DNA of 64,000 bases from Alicyclobacillus suci (GCF_017329615.1 NZ_JAFMTW010000006.1:1-64000); one strand, 5' to 3'; positions 53,738-63,288 are shown, counted from the stretch's first letter. Translations and numbers: made by a program. The notes: generated by a model from the letters alone, not told the origin.

Positions 53738-54736
53738 GTGCGCAAGAAACGAAAGTGGGGCCGGTTGTTCCTGGGCTTTGTGGTTGTGCTGACCATTTTT
53801 CAGGTGTTGTATTTAAATCACTACAACACGTTGTTTAAGTCAGAGCAGGCTGGGACGGCGCAGGCGATTCAAGATATTTTAGACGAGCCTGTAATGTTGT
53901 CTGCGGCGGAGAAGGCGCGCATTCAGCAATTGAAGAGTACCTATCAAGGTGTCACGGTGTCACCGGGTGGTGAGTATGTGACTTATGTCGATACAGCCTC
54001 AGATGGCTCGTATGTCGTGCATGTGGAAGACCTGGATACGGGCAAACAGGTCAGTGAGGCTGGCGATTTGTATCCCGTTCAGTACCTTTGTTGGCTTGGT
54101 GACGAAGAGATTTTTGTGGGTGAACAAAAGGCACCTGGTGATTTGGAACTGAACACGTTCTATATCTCCAACGGCCAGCAGGCAGATGTGACTGCGGCTA
54201 GTGTACCGGAATTCACAGCACTTGCAGCGGATGCGGCAATTACCAAAGTCACCTATAGTCAACAGACGAACGACGTGTTTGTTCTGGTCAACACGAGTAC
54301 GTCCAGCGCGTTGTATCATATTGGGACGATGGAGAACGTCCAGAGTGTTCCGTTTAGTGACGGGTATATCAAGAATATCGCATTATCACAGACAGGCGAC
54401 CATTTGTACGCCGAGGTCAATCAGGGGGGTACTTGGGATGTGGTTCGCCTAGATCAATCGAGTACGACGACCAGCACCAGTCCTGAGTACGATGTCGATT
54501 CGCAAATTGTCCAGTCGGACGCGGCGTTGATTAACGTGATTGGCAACGTGCTGTACTACGGAAAAATCAATCAGGACGGCTTGGTGACGGCGGTCTACCG
54601 GCAGGATACAGACGGTGAATCCACGCTGGTCAAAACGCTGTCGACACCCACGATGGCCAGTCACATTATTATTTCGGGTGACGGTCAGGTGACGGTCAAT
54701 CCACTTGCGGCGAGCGATACCGTCGTCAGCAGCTGA
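53738..54736 (+). CDS. Membrane-anchored protein with beta-propeller-like repeats
   Basis: A 332-residue protein with a basic N-terminus and one transmembrane helix (LFLGFVVVLTIFQVLYL), then an extracytoplasmic domain. Repeated elements of the type SPGGEYVTYVDTASDGSYVVHVEDL and SQTGDHLYAEVNQGGTWDVVRLD, about 40-50 residues apart, suggest a WD/DPP-IV-N-like beta-propeller. Starts at GTG two bases after the preceding gene. Function unknown; a role with the glycosidase at the cell envelope is inferred from coupling. Confidence 0.62.
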   Translation: MRKKRKWGRLFLGFVVVLTIFQVLYLNHYNTLFKSEQAGTAQAIQDILDEPVMLSAAEKARIQQLKSTYQGVTVSPGGEYVTYVDTASDGSYVVHVEDLDTGKQVSEAGDLYPVQYLCWLGDEEIFVGEQKAPGDLELNTFYISNGQQADVTAASVPEFTALAADAAITKVTYSQQTNDVFVLVNTSTSSALYHIGTMENVQSVPFSDGYIKNIALSQTGDHLYAEVNQGGTWDVVRLDQSSTTTSTSPEYDVDSQIVQSDAALINVIGNVLYYGKINQDGLVTAVYRQDTDGESTLVKTLSTPTMASHIIISGDGQVTVNPLAASDTVVSS

Positions 54737-54843
54737 CAAAGACTATAATAGAGTGTGGATGCGGCGTGTCCCTTGACTTCGTGTCCGTGATTTTGTAGAC
54801 CTACAGGGGAGCAGACCAGTGTTGTGAAGAGGAGGAAATACCT

Positions 54844-55362
54844 GTGGCACATGAGCGAGAAGGCGCATTTTTGTTTCCGGACAAGCCAGTTACGTTGATT
54901 GGTCCTGAACTGAAGGTGGGGGATCCCGCGCCGGATTTCCGGTTGGTAGCAAATGACTTGTCCGAGGTCAGCTTGGCGGACAGCAAGGGAAAAATCCGGA
55001 TTATCAGCGTAGTGCCTTCGTTGGATACGGGCGTTTGTGATGCACAAACCCGCCGATTCAATGAGGAGGCGAGTAAACTTGGTGACCATGTGATGGTATT
55101 GACCGTGAGTGCCGATTTGCCATTCGCTCAGAAGCGTTGGTGTGGTGCAGCAGGGGTCGACCGCGTGATGACGTTGTCTGATCATCGTACGATGGGCTTT
55201 GGTGATGCTTATGGGACCCACATCAAGGAGTATCGCCTTGAGAGTCGTGCCGTTTTCGTGGTCGACTCCAGTGACAAGATTGTCTACGTGCAATACGTGC
55301 CCGCAGCGGGCGAACATCCGAATTATGAAGCTGCTTTAGAGGCTGCGAAAGCGGCGAAGTAA
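54844..55362 (+). CDS. tpx: Thiol peroxidase (atypical 2-Cys peroxiredoxin)
   Basis: A 172-residue Tpx, which reduces hydroperoxides with electrons from thioredoxin. The peroxidatic Cys is in [16 protein letters not shown] (family T-x-x-C), the resolving Cys in [10 protein letters not shown]; the spacing fits Tpx. [13 protein letters not shown] is the family N-terminus. It starts at GTG after GAGGAGG. It is monocistronic, with a hairpin downstream. Confidence 0.94.
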   Translation: MAHEREGAFLFPDKPVTLIGPELKVGDPAPDFRLVANDLSEVSLADSKGKIRIISVVPSLDTGVCDAQTRRFNEEASKLGDHVMVLTVSADLPFAQKRWCGAAGVDRVMTLSDHRTMGFGDAYGTHIKEYRLESRAVFVVDSSDKIVYVQYVPAAGEHPNYEAALEAAKAAK

Positions 55363-55375
55363 TTCACATCATTTG

Positions 55376-55424
55376 CGATAAAACGATGAAGCGGGGGGGC
55401 GAATGCCCCTCATTTTATCGTTTA
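55376..55424 (+). terminator. Hairpin after tpx
   Basis: CGATAAAA (from 55376) pairs with TTTTATCG near 55413-55420, and within it ATGA/TCAT and GGGGC/GCCCC pair around GAAT. The T-rich 3' arm supports termination. From 55425 to 55514 nothing else is visible. Confidence 0.6.
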
Positions 55425-55514
55425 GATAGCGTAGCTGAATGATGTACAGTATGGCGTCTATCCGCTCCCTCCGAATCAAATATACAGAATTTTTTATTTT
55501 TTTCGTGAACTTCA

Positions 55515-55543
55515 TTGACATAACTTCTTGTTTTCTCCAAAAT
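55515..55543 (+). promoter_or_regulatory. Promoter of the nickel permease-urease operon
   Basis: Perfect -35 TTGACA (55515-55520), 17-bp spacer, CAAAAT (55538-55543), 43 bases before the GTG start of the permease fragment. Confidence 0.6.
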
Positions 55544-55586
55544 GCATGCGTAAGCTAAACATATTACAGAAATAGGAGGTCCGCTT

Positions 55587-56035
55587 GTGAGTCATGCGAC
55601 GCTAGTGGGACTCATCTTATTGGCGGGCGTACTCGGATTTCGGCATGGGATTGACTGGGATCACATCGCGGCTATCACTGATTTGGTAGGCGGGGGATCG
55701 GACAAACGGCGTGGCTTTATTCTCGCACTTTGGTACGCCGCAGGGCATGAGGTCGTGATTATTGCATTTGGTGCGCTCGCGACTTTACTCGGGTGGACCT
55801 TGCCGCATTGGATGGATGGCGTGATGGAGCGATTTGTCGGGATTACGCTGTTCATTCTAGCAATTTTCTTAATCATCTCATTTATCCGCAATCGCGGTGA
55901 GTGGGTGGTGATGAGTCGATGGCGGTTGCTGTTTATCGGTTTTTATAGGTGGGCTTATTGACGGTGACCTACAGCCTAGTGATGGGGGTCACCTTTACGT
56001 TGGGATACGCGTCGATGCTGCCGACGCTGTTGTAG
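55587..56035 (+). pseudogene. Nickel/cobalt permease (NiCoT/HoxN type) with internal deletion
   Basis: The N-terminal 110 residues are clear NiCoT sequence: GFRHGIDWDHIAAITD has the nickel-binding H-x4-D-H signature, then AAGHEVVIIAFG and MSRWRLLF. The frame then ends abruptly at 55959-55961 (GFYRWAY). A different frame from 55949 encodes LLTVTYSLVMGVTFTLGY... to a stop at 56033-56035, the pattern of the family's last helix. About half of a normal 300-350 residue permease is missing, with loss of frame at the join near 55945. The urease genes follow after 12 bases, so it once fed nickel to urease. Confidence 0.75.
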
Positions 56036-56047
56036 GAGGGTTTACGC

Positions 56048-58205
56048 ATGCATTTAACGATGCAAGAGCGAGATAAATTGTTGATTTTTGTTGCCGCTGA
56101 ATTGGCAAAACAGCGGCGTGCACGCGGATTGAAGCTCAATTATCCAGAGGTTGTCGCTTTGTTGTCGTCGTATGTCGCGGAGGAAGCGCGGGCTGGCCGA
56201 ACAGTGGCCGAGTTGATGGAATCAGCGCGCCACGTGTTGTCTGCTGACGACGTGATGCCCGGGGTGGCCCAGATGATTCGTGATGTGCAGGTAGAAGCTA
56301 CTTTCCCAGATGGAACAAAGTTGGTCACGGTGCACACGCCGATTCGCGTGGAGGATGGTTCATTTACGCCGGGCGAGACGATGGTTGACGCGGCGGATAG
56401 GGATGGAATCGCGTTGCTGTCCGGACGCCAGCGGACCACGCGCGTTGTTCGCAATACAGGTGACCGGCCTATTCAAGTCGGATCACACTATCATTTCTAC
56501 GAGGTCAACACAGCACTCGAATTTCAGCGCGATGGAACCCAAGGCTATCGGTTGGATGTTCCGTCTGGCACAGCGATTCGCTTTGAGCCAGGGGTCGCCT
56601 TAGAAGTTGGGCTTGTGAAATTTGGCGGTGGCAAGACGATTCGCGATGGCATGGGCCAGCACCCGTATGCGACGAGATCTGAGGACGTGTTGGATACTGT
56701 CATTACGAATGCGGTGATTCTTGACACGTGGGGCATTGTGAAGGCGGATATTGGTATCAAAGACGGGTACATCGCGGGCGTTGGCAAAGCCGGGAATCCA
56801 TTGACGATGGACGGTGTCACAAACGGGATGGTCATTGGTGCAAGTACGGAGGTCATCGCGGGGGAAAACACCATTGTGACTGCGGGAGGTATCGACAGCC
56901 ATATTCACTTTATCAGCCCGCAGCAGGTGGATGTTGCGCTGCAAAGCGGCATTACGACGATGCTTGGTGGCGGAACAGGTCCAGCGACGGGGACATTGGC
57001 GACAACAGTGACACCTGGGGCGTGGCATTTGCGGCGAATGTTGGAGGCCGCCGAGGCATTGCCGGTGAACATCGGTTATCTGGGGAAGGGAAGGGGAACG
57101 CATCTGGGCATCGCGCACTGGCTGAGCAAATCGAAGCTGGGGCGATTGGACTCAAGTTACATGAGGATTGGGGTAGCACGCCGTACGCTATTGATATCTG
57201 TTTGCAGGTGGCGGATGCCTATGATGTTCAAGTGGCGATTCATACGGATACGTTGAACGAGGGCGGCTTTGTTCAGGACACGATTACGGCTATCAATGGT
57301 CGAACGATTCACACGTACCACACGGAGGGGGCTGTGGCGGACATGCGCCGGATATTATCCGAATTGCGTCCATGCTAAATGTCCTCCCGTCATCGACCAA
57401 TCCGACGCGGCCGTATACCAAGAATACGGTTGATGAGCACCTCGACATGCTTATGGTCTGTCACCACTTAGACCCGAATATTCCTGAGGACATCGCATTT
57501 GCCGATTCGCGGATTCGGCCGGAGACCATTGGGGCGGAGGATATTCTCCACGACTTGGGCGTCTTTAGCATGATGAGTTCAGATTCTCAGGCGATGGGAC
57601 GCGTGGGTGAGGTCATCATTCGCACCTGGCAGACAGCGGATAAGATGAAGCGCCAGCGCGGCCCACTCACAGAGGATGCGCGGGCAGACAACGCGCGTGT
57701 GAAGCGCTATGTCGCGAAATACACTATCAATCCAGCTATTACGCACGGTATCTCCCAGTATGTCGGGTCTGTGGAGGTGGGGAAATTGGCTGATCTCGTC
57801 CTCTGGTCGCCAGCGTTTTTTGGCGTCAAACCGGAGCTTGTGCTCAAGGGAGGGGCCATTGTGTTAGCTAATATGGGAGATCCCAACGCATCGATTCCGA
57901 CGCCGCAACCGACGTTTTACCGACCGATGTTTGGCCAACTTGGCAAGGCGCGTTATGCGACGTCTTTGACATTTGTCTCGCAGGCGTCGCTGACGCTGGG
58001 TATCGTGCAACAGTATGGGTTGAACAAACGGGTTGTCCCTGTTTGTCAATGTCGTAATATCAGCAAGCAATCGATGGTGCACAACGACGCGCGGCCGGCC
58101 ATCGAGGTTGATCCACTTACTTATCGCGTGACAGCAGACGGCGAGTGGTTGACGTGTGAACCAGCGGAGGTACTGCCGCTGGCGCAGCGGTATTTTCTAT
58201 TTTGA
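56048..58205 (+). pseudogene. ureC: Urease structural genes ureA-ureB-ureC, fused, deleted and frameshifted
   Basis: One frame from 56048 encodes UreA (residues 1-100, ending VTVHTPIR), UreB ([21 protein letters not shown]) and then, at KFGGGK near residue 191, jumps into UreC about 60-70 residues inside its N-terminus. UreC then contains HIHFISPQQ (nickel His). At 57081-57100 a 5-base duplication (GGAAG twice) shifts the frame; the correct reading continues with [10 protein letters not shown] (carbamylated Lys) and HTDTLNE. Near 57333 a G is missing (HTEGA then GGHAPD), and the third frame runs intact from there through MVCHHLDP and [13 protein letters not shown] to the stop at 58203-58205. 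No functional urease is expected unless these are sequencing errors. Confidence 0.85.
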
Positions 58206-58219
58206 TGGAGGTCTAGCTT

Positions 58220-58663
58220 GTGAAGGTCACAGCGATTGTGGGCCGCGAAACCGACTTTCCGAATCATCCGTGTGATGAATTGCGCTTGGAAAGCGACGAT
58301 TTAGCTCGGCGGGTGTTTCGCAAGCGGACGGTTGCCGGGCGTGAAATGAAGGTGTCGTTACCGCGCAATACGATATTGCGCCCGGGGGACGTCTTGCTGG
58401 AGGACGGCGGCGTGATTGTTGTCGTTCGCGTGGAACCGGAGTGGGTCTTGGCGATTTATCCCGCGAGTTTTGAGCAGATTGCGCAGGTGGGGCATCAGTT
58501 AGGGAATCGCCACATCCCGATTCAAATCTATGAGAACGAAATTCTCGTCGTTTATCACCCGTTGTTGGAATCGCTATTTCAAGGGATGGACATTGAATGC
58601 GCGCGTGTCTTGCGTACGCTGGAACAACCGTTTCTCCACATTTTTGCGCCTCACATGCACTAA
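58220..58663 (+). CDS. ureE: Urease accessory protein UreE
   Basis: A 147-residue nickel metallochaperone that hands nickel to the UreG-containing activation complex. Family features: an N-terminal peptide-binding domain with RRVFRKRTVAGREMKVSLPR, the metal-binding GHQLGNRHIPIQI segment and a short His-containing tail (HIFAPHMH). Starts at GTG after GGAGG. Open and apparently intact although the structural genes upstream are broken. Confidence 0.87.
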   Translation: MKVTAIVGRETDFPNHPCDELRLESDDLARRVFRKRTVAGREMKVSLPRNTILRPGDVLLEDGGVIVVVRVEPEWVLAIYPASFEQIAQVGHQLGNRHIPIQIYENEILVVYHPLLESLFQGMDIECARVLRTLEQPFLHIFAPHMH

Positions 58664-58675
58664 AGGCGGATGGGA

Positions 58676-59362
58676 ATGAATGCTCAACAATTGTCTTTCA
58701 TGCTTCAGATTTGCGACGGGAATTTCCCCAACGGCGCGTTTTCCCATTCGTTTGGCTTAGAAACATTGATTGAGACAGGGGTCGTTCACGATGCAGCGAC
58801 GTTTCAATCTGCACTGAAGAGTTGGTTTGATTTGCAGTTGATACCATTTGACGGTTTAGCGGCACATCTTGCATGGGAATATGCCCACGCAAGAGATGGC
58901 GCTGGCGTGATTCGTCTTGCCGACGTGGTGTCGTCATCGTTGATTGCGGAGCAGGCGAAACGCGGTTCGCTCCAAATTGGAAAGCGTTCTTTACAAGTTT
59001 TATATGGGCTCGTTCCGGGGGGTATCACAGAGTGGTATTGGCAACGTGTGTGCGCGGGCGAAGTCGAAACGACACACGGCATTGCGTTGGCTGTCGCAGC
59101 GGCTGAAATAGGCATCGAGCAGTCGTTAAGTACGGCGGCGGTGCTCTATAGTGCACTGTCGAGTCTGGTCGCGGCAGGTGTGCGGGCCATTCCGATTGGT
59201 CAGACAGTCGGGCAGCAAATTCTCGCGACGGCGCGACGCTGGATGCAAGAAGCTCCCGATTTTACTGGACGTACGCCAGAGGACATTTCTTCATCGGCTG
59301 TGCGTTGGGAAATTGCGCAAATGAACCACAAACGCTTGAATGGGCGACTGTTCATGTCCTAG
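58676..59362 (+). CDS. ureF: Urease accessory protein UreF
   Basis: A 228-residue all-helical UreF, which with UreD and UreG forms the activation complex. FPNGAFSHSFGLETLIETG at the N-terminus is the family signature; AALSSLVAAGVRAIPIGQTVGQQIL is represented by YSALSSLVAAGVRAIPIGQ; the C-terminal MNHKRLNGRLFMS matches the conserved tail contacting UreD. AAGGCGG is 6 bases before the ATG at 58676 but abuts an ATG at 58670, so the later start is chosen. Intact. Confidence 0.9.
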   Translation: MNAQQLSFMLQICDGNFPNGAFSHSFGLETLIETGVVHDAATFQSALKSWFDLQLIPFDGLAAHLAWEYAHARDGAGVIRLADVVSSSLIAEQAKRGSLQIGKRSLQVLYGLVPGGITEWYWQRVCAGEVETTHGIALAVAAAEIGIEQSLSTAAVLYSALSSLVAAGVRAIPIGQTVGQQILATARRWMQEAPDFTGRTPEDISSSAVRWEIAQMNHKRLNGRLFMS

Positions 59363-59375
59363 GGAGTGATTTTCC

Positions 59376-59984
59376 ATGAATGCGGTGCGTATTGGCATTG
59401 GTGGTCCTGTAGGCGCGGGGAAGACGGCGCTCGTCGAACGCCTGACGCGAACGTTTTATGGCGCATATGAGATGGCGGTCGTTACCAACGACATCTTTAC
59501 CCGAGAAGATGCGGAGTTTCTCGTGAAGAATGGAATTTTAGAGGAAGCGCGGATTATTGGTGTGGAGACGGGCGGATGTCCGCATACGGCGATTCGCGAG
59601 GATGCGACGATGAATTTACAGGCGATAGACGATTTGGAGGGACGGTTTCCGGACTTAGAACTCGTGTTTGTTGAGAGTGGTGGGGACAATTTGGCGGCCA
59701 CATTCAGTCCTGAGTTGGCGGATTTTACGATTTATATCATCGATGTTGCGCAAGGGGAAAAAATTCCGCGCAAAGGTGGCCCGGGCATCTGCAAGTCGGA
59801 CTTACTTATCATCAATAAAACGGATCTCGCCCCGTTCGTAGGCGCAAATTTGGACGTGATGGCGCGTGACACGGCGCGAATGCGTGGGGCGAGGCCGTTT
59901 CTCTTTACGAACCTGTTATTGGGTGAAGGGCTCGACGAGGTGGTGCAGTGGATTGAGTACAACGCGATGCTTGTCGGCCCCTGA
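59376..59984 (+). CDS. ureG: Urease accessory GTPase UreG
   Basis: A 202-residue GTPase that powers nickel insertion. P-loop GGPVGAGKT at residues 8-16, [15 protein letters not shown], the [16 protein letters not shown] nickel-binding CPH motif, [17 protein letters not shown], and guanine-specificity NKTDLAP. GGGAGTG precedes the ATG. Intact; its 3' end overlaps ureD. Confidence 0.94.
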   Translation: MNAVRIGIGGPVGAGKTALVERLTRTFYGAYEMAVVTNDIFTREDAEFLVKNGILEEARIIGVETGGCPHTAIREDATMNLQAIDDLEGRFPDLELVFVESGGDNLAATFSPELADFTIYIIDVAQGEKIPRKGGPGICKSDLLIINKTDLAPFVGANLDVMARDTARMRGARPFLFTNLLLGEGLDEVVQWIEYNAMLVGP

Positions 59985-60846
59985 TGAGACTGGAATTACC
60001 GGTAGCGTGGCAGTTGAATTTTGTCGTCGAGGCGAGCGCACCATTGTCGAGCGACAACAGTTCCTGGGACTCTTACGGACGAGTCGACCTGTATATCGGT
60101 GCGAAGGTACCTGTCCGGAAGTTCAATTGATTCACCTCGGTCCTGGAGTGATAGACGGGGATGATTACGAACAGCGTTTGACGCTTGGCTCGGGTGCTAT
60201 GGCCGTTGTCGGGTTTCAATCTTATGCGAAGTTATTGCCTGGTGCTGTGGGTGCAACCCAGCGAACCATCATTACGCTAGGTTCTGAGAGTTACTTGACG
60301 ATGCGTCCCAATGTTGTGATTCCGTATTCACACTGCACGTATACCTCGGTCACTGATATGTATGTAGAGGATGGTGCAAGGGCCATCGTGGCCGATGTTC
60401 TCACGGCTGAATCGTCACAGGGAGCTACTAATCTAGATTGCAATTTGGTATCCCTGACGACGCGGCTGTTTCGGGCGGATGGTTTCGTTTTACGCGATTG
60501 CATCCAAATTGGGCGACATTCACTTTCGCGAGGCCACATTTGGTCTAGCGAGTTCCCGGTGCTTGGCAATGTCATCTTGGTGGGGGTGGGGCGTCGTATG
60601 GAGAACGCTTTACACCAAGTTGTCGAGTCAATTGACCCTGCCAAGGCGCAAGTCGGTGTGTCTTATTTGACAGGCGCAGGTGTGGTCATTCGTATCATGG
60701 CGGGGAGAGTGCAGTTTGTGGAGCAAGTGATTGAGCGAGCTTCGCACCTACTCGAAGCAGATGTACAACGTCGACGTTTTGAGGTGGAACCAGTCCAGAG
60801 TGATGGCGGGAGCGACAAGAAATCGGTGAAATCGGCGTGCGATTAG
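59971..60846 (+). CDS. ureD: Urease accessory protein UreD
   Basis: About 291 residues of the UreD/UreH scaffold protein: [26 protein letters not shown] at the N-terminus, [36 protein letters not shown] and [13 protein letters not shown] are in family order. No ATG is available in frame; TTG at 59971 gives a normal N-terminus and overlaps ureG by 14 bases, and GTG at 60007 is the alternative. The frame continues further upstream only as a shadow of ureG. Intact; the terminator arm overlaps its stop codon. Confidence 0.85.
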   Translation: MSAPDETGITGSVAVEFCRRGERTIVERQQFLGLLRTSRPVYRCEGTCPEVQLIHLGPGVIDGDDYEQRLTLGSGAMAVVGFQSYAKLLPGAVGATQRTIITLGSESYLTMRPNVVIPYSHCTYTSVTDMYVEDGARAIVADVLTAESSQGATNLDCNLVSLTTRLFRADGFVLRDCIQIGRHSLSRGHIWSSEFPVLGNVILVGVGRRMENALHQVVESIDPAKAQVGVSYLTGAGVVIRIMAGRVQFVEQVIERASHLLEADVQRRRFEVEPVQSDGGSDKKSVKSACD

Positions 60847-60887
60847 CGACATTACATGAACGTCGCTAATCGCACGCCTTCTTCTTT
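60834..60887 (+). terminator. Strong terminator of the urease operon
   Basis: A 17-bp perfect stem: GGCGTGCGATTAGCGAC (60834-60850) with 60862-60878, 11-base loop, then TTCTTCTTT. The left arm includes the ureD stop codon. It also faces the end of pbuX on the other strand. Confidence 0.85.
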
Positions 60888-60928
60888 AAGGATATCGCGA
60901 GGCTTATTTACGTCACATCTATGGATTG

Positions 60929-62257
60929 TTACATAGATGAAACCGCGTTGTCTGTATGGACGCTTTCTGTTTCTACCTTTTCACGAGATGTGATACGTTC
61001 ACCAAAGTAGTTTAGGAACAAGTTCATCGCCACCGCCGTGATGGTGCCCGGTACAATGCCACTTTGCAAGAGCATGTTTAACGTATTGGGCAGATGAGCA
61101 AACATATTCGGTACGATAGCACAGCCTAGGCCAATGGAGACGCTGCATGCGATAACCAATAGATTTTCGTTACTCCGGAGGTCGACGTTCCCTAACATGT
61201 GCATGCCATAGGCGATGACCATTCCGAACATCGCGATCATTGCACCGCCCAAGACGGCGGACGGAATCACGGTGACAAGTGCGGCGATTTTTGGCAATAG
61301 GCCAAGGACGAGCAAGATACAGCCTGCAGCCACGATGACACTGCGATTTTTTACTCGCGTCATGGAGACCAGGCCGACGTTCTGCGAAAAGGCTGTGTAC
61401 GGAAACGTGTTGAACAAGCCACCAAGGACAATCGCGATACCCTCCGCCCGCAATCCTTTGACGATGTCCTCACGTCCGATTTCTTTGCCAGTGATTTTGC
61501 CAAGTGCGTAATAGACGCCGGTCGATTCCACCATGCTGACGACACAGACAATAAACATCGTGATGATGGCCGCAATGTTGAGGTGCGGCTTGCCAAAATA
61601 CAGTGGATGAACGACGTTTACCCAGGAAGCGGATGCGACAGAGCTGAAGTTGACCATGCCGAGTGCGTAGGCGGCGACGGTGCCAATGATGAGCCCTAAA
61701 AGCACAGAAATCGAGCGGAGAAACCCTTTAAAGAAACGATTCATCACGACGATGCAGACGAGTGTCCCTAGAGCCAGCAATAGGTTTTGTGCATCGCCAA
61801 AGTCAGGGCTGCCAGAACCGCCTGCTGCATCGTCCATCGCGACGGGAATCAGGGACAAACCGATAATGGTGACCACTGAACCGGTGACAATCGGCGGAAA
61901 AAACTGAAGTAGTTTGCCGAACAACGGCGCACATAGAAAGACGAGAATGCCGGCGATGATAATCGAACCGAAAATGGTTGGCAGGTTGGTCGTATGGCCA
62001 ATGGCGACAATCGGTCCAACTGCAGTAAACGTACAACCTAAGACGACAGGGAGGCGAATGCCGATAGAGCGTGATCCGATGACTTGTATCAAAGTCGCAA
62101 TGCCGCAAGTAAACATGTCGGCGGCGATGAGATAGGCCATTTGTGATGCGTTCAATTTTAAAGATCCGCCAATAATCAGGGGCACCACCATTGAGCCGGC
62201 GTACATCGCCAGTACGTGTTGCAATCCCAATGCGAATATACTTCGTCTGTTTAGCAC
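60929..62257 (-). CDS. pbuX: Xanthine permease (NCS2 family)
   Basis: A 442-residue nucleobase:cation symporter-2 with about fourteen membrane segments. GLQHVLAMYAGSMVVPLIIG is the N-terminal signature; MVESTGVYYALGKITGKEI contains the substrate-binding Glu and the Q-N-x-G motif appears as FSQNVGLVSMTRVKNR. Position directly after xpt, 28 bases apart and behind a guanine riboswitch, identifies it as the xanthine transporter partner. A hydrophilic tail ends the protein. Confidence 0.92.
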   Translation of the reverse strand: MLNRRSIFALGLQHVLAMYAGSMVVPLIIGGSLKLNASQMAYLIAADMFTCGIATLIQVIGSRSIGIRLPVVLGCTFTAVGPIVAIGHTTNLPTIFGSIIIAGILVFLCAPLFGKLLQFFPPIVTGSVVTIIGLSLIPVAMDDAAGGSGSPDFGDAQNLLLALGTLVCIVVMNRFFKGFLRSISVLLGLIIGTVAAYALGMVNFSSVASASWVNVVHPLYFGKPHLNIAAIITMFIVCVVSMVESTGVYYALGKITGKEIGREDIVKGLRAEGIAIVLGGLFNTFPYTAFSQNVGLVSMTRVKNRSVIVAAGCILLVLGLLPKIAALVTVIPSAVLGGAMIAMFGMVIAYGMHMLGNVDLRSNENLLVIACSVSIGLGCAIVPNMFAHLPNTLNMLLQSGIVPGTITAVAMNLFLNYFGERITSREKVETESVHTDNAVSSM

Positions 62258-62285
62258 GCTATGTCCTCCTTTATCAAGCCCTCTA

Positions 62286-62864
62286 TCAATCTTCGAGAAA
62301 CGTGATGCCTTCGTCGGGTGACATCGCGGCGATTCGAGCTAGCGCGTGCACGGGGATGCCTGCTTCATCCAAAGCTTTGCGTCCGCTTTGAAAGCTCTTT
62401 TCAATGACGACACCAACCCCCATCAATTTGGCACCTGCGGCGTCGATGATTTCCCGCAACCCCTTTACACTGGCACCTTCTGCAAGAATGTCGTCGATGA
62501 TAAGCACCCTATCGGCGTGCGACAAAAACTCTTTGGATACAGTGATTTGATACGTTTGCTGGCGCGTGAACGAGTAGGTGGATGCGGTATATACCCCGTT
62601 GTCCTGTGTAATGGCCTTCGTCTTTTTCGCGTATATAAAAGGAACCCCCATGGACAGGGCGGTGGCGAACGCGAAGTGGATACCACTTGCTTCAACTGTC
62701 ATCACCTTTGTGATGTCTTCGCCGCGGAACCGTGTCGCAAACTGTTCGCCAATCGACATGACCAGCGAAGGATTGACTTGGTGGTTCAAAAAGGAGTTGA
62801 CCTTAAGCACATGTTCGGACAGTACAACACCTTCTCTACGGATATACGCCTGCAATTCTTTCAC
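62286..62864 (-). CDS. xpt: Xanthine phosphoribosyltransferase
   Basis: A 192-residue type I phosphoribosyltransferase that converts xanthine and PRPP to XMP. VKELQAYIRREGVVLSEHVLKVNSFLNHQV is the family N-terminus, TVEASGIHFA binds the purine, and VLIIDDILAEGASVKGL is the PRPP-binding loop. The frame is open to 63125 through the leader RNA, but GGAAGGAG lies 8 bases before the GTG at 62864. It is the first gene of xpt-pbuX. Confidence 0.94.
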   Translation of the reverse strand: MKELQAYIRREGVVLSEHVLKVNSFLNHQVNPSLVMSIGEQFATRFRGEDITKVMTVEASGIHFAFATALSMGVPFIYAKKTKAITQDNGVYTASTYSFTRQQTYQITVSKEFLSHADRVLIIDDILAEGASVKGLREIIDAAGAKLMGVGVVIEKSFQSGRKALDEAGIPVHALARIAAMSPDEGITFLED

Positions 62865-62886
62865 ATGGTTGACTCCTTCCGAAACC

Positions 62887-62958
62887 GAGAAAAGCCCAGT
62901 TGGACAGATATCTTGGATACTCGCTTCCAAGTGAAACCTGTCCATCTGGGCTTTTCTC
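62887..62958 (-). promoter_or_regulatory. Extended hairpin between the guanine riboswitch and xpt
   Basis: Three coaxial stems: 13 bp (62887-62899 with 62946-62958), 7 bp (62901-62907 with 62938-62944) after one mismatch, and 6 bp (62912-62917 with 62926-62931), with an 8-base apical loop. On the RNA the 3' arm ends CUGGGCUUUUCUC, so it may work as the terminator of the expression platform. It ends 22 bases before the xpt start and lies close to the ribosome binding site. Confidence 0.65.
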
Positions 62959-63039
62959 CCTATGGTGTACGCACGTCGTGCGTCGCATCGCTTGGACCAG
63001 TCCACCGAAAAACGGTGCGGAACCCTAGATGCGCTTCCA

Positions 63040-63106
63040 CTCGTAGTCAGGCAATTCTCGGTCGCCTGGTAGAAACTTGTGGGCCATATTCCCACGATTA
63101 TACGAG
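63040..63106 (-). promoter_or_regulatory. Guanine riboswitch (purine aptamer)
   Basis: On the minus strand: P1 CUCGUA pairs with UACGAG (63101-63106 with 63040-63045); P2 GUGGG-AAUAUGG-CCCAC; J2/3 AAGUUUCUACC; P3 AGGCGA-CCGAGAA-UUGCCU; J3/1 ending GAC before P1. The conserved loop and junction bases of purine aptamers are present. The base before the P1 3' strand is C (position 74), specifying guanine or hypoxanthine. It controls xpt-pbuX. Confidence 0.92.
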
Positions 63107-63249
63107 CGCTATTCTGTTTACACACGAGACGATATCAACAAATGGCCGACAGTGCAACAACCAGTTATTTGTGGTGGGATGAGCTCGTGAGAAATATCCA
63201 TATATTATTCATTTTTCCAAAGAAAGCGTAAGATGTTGGCGATTACAGT

Positions 63250-63278
63250 TTGAATTCTCGTTTCTCATCTGCTATATT
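63250..63278 (+). promoter_or_regulatory. Promoter of xylA
   Basis: TTGAAT (63250-63255), 17-bp spacer, TATATT (63273-63278). Confidence 0.55.
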
Positions 63279-63288
63279 CTAAGTATGT

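Noticed and set aside
56728..57378. 216-codon ORF overlapping the urease genes as an independent gene
   Set aside because: Only its last part (from about 57085) is protein-like, and that part is the middle of UreC in its displaced frame.
59866..59970. Upstream extension of ureD
   Set aside because: These codons overlap ureG in another frame and have no UreD similarity; TTG 59971 is the earliest sensible start.
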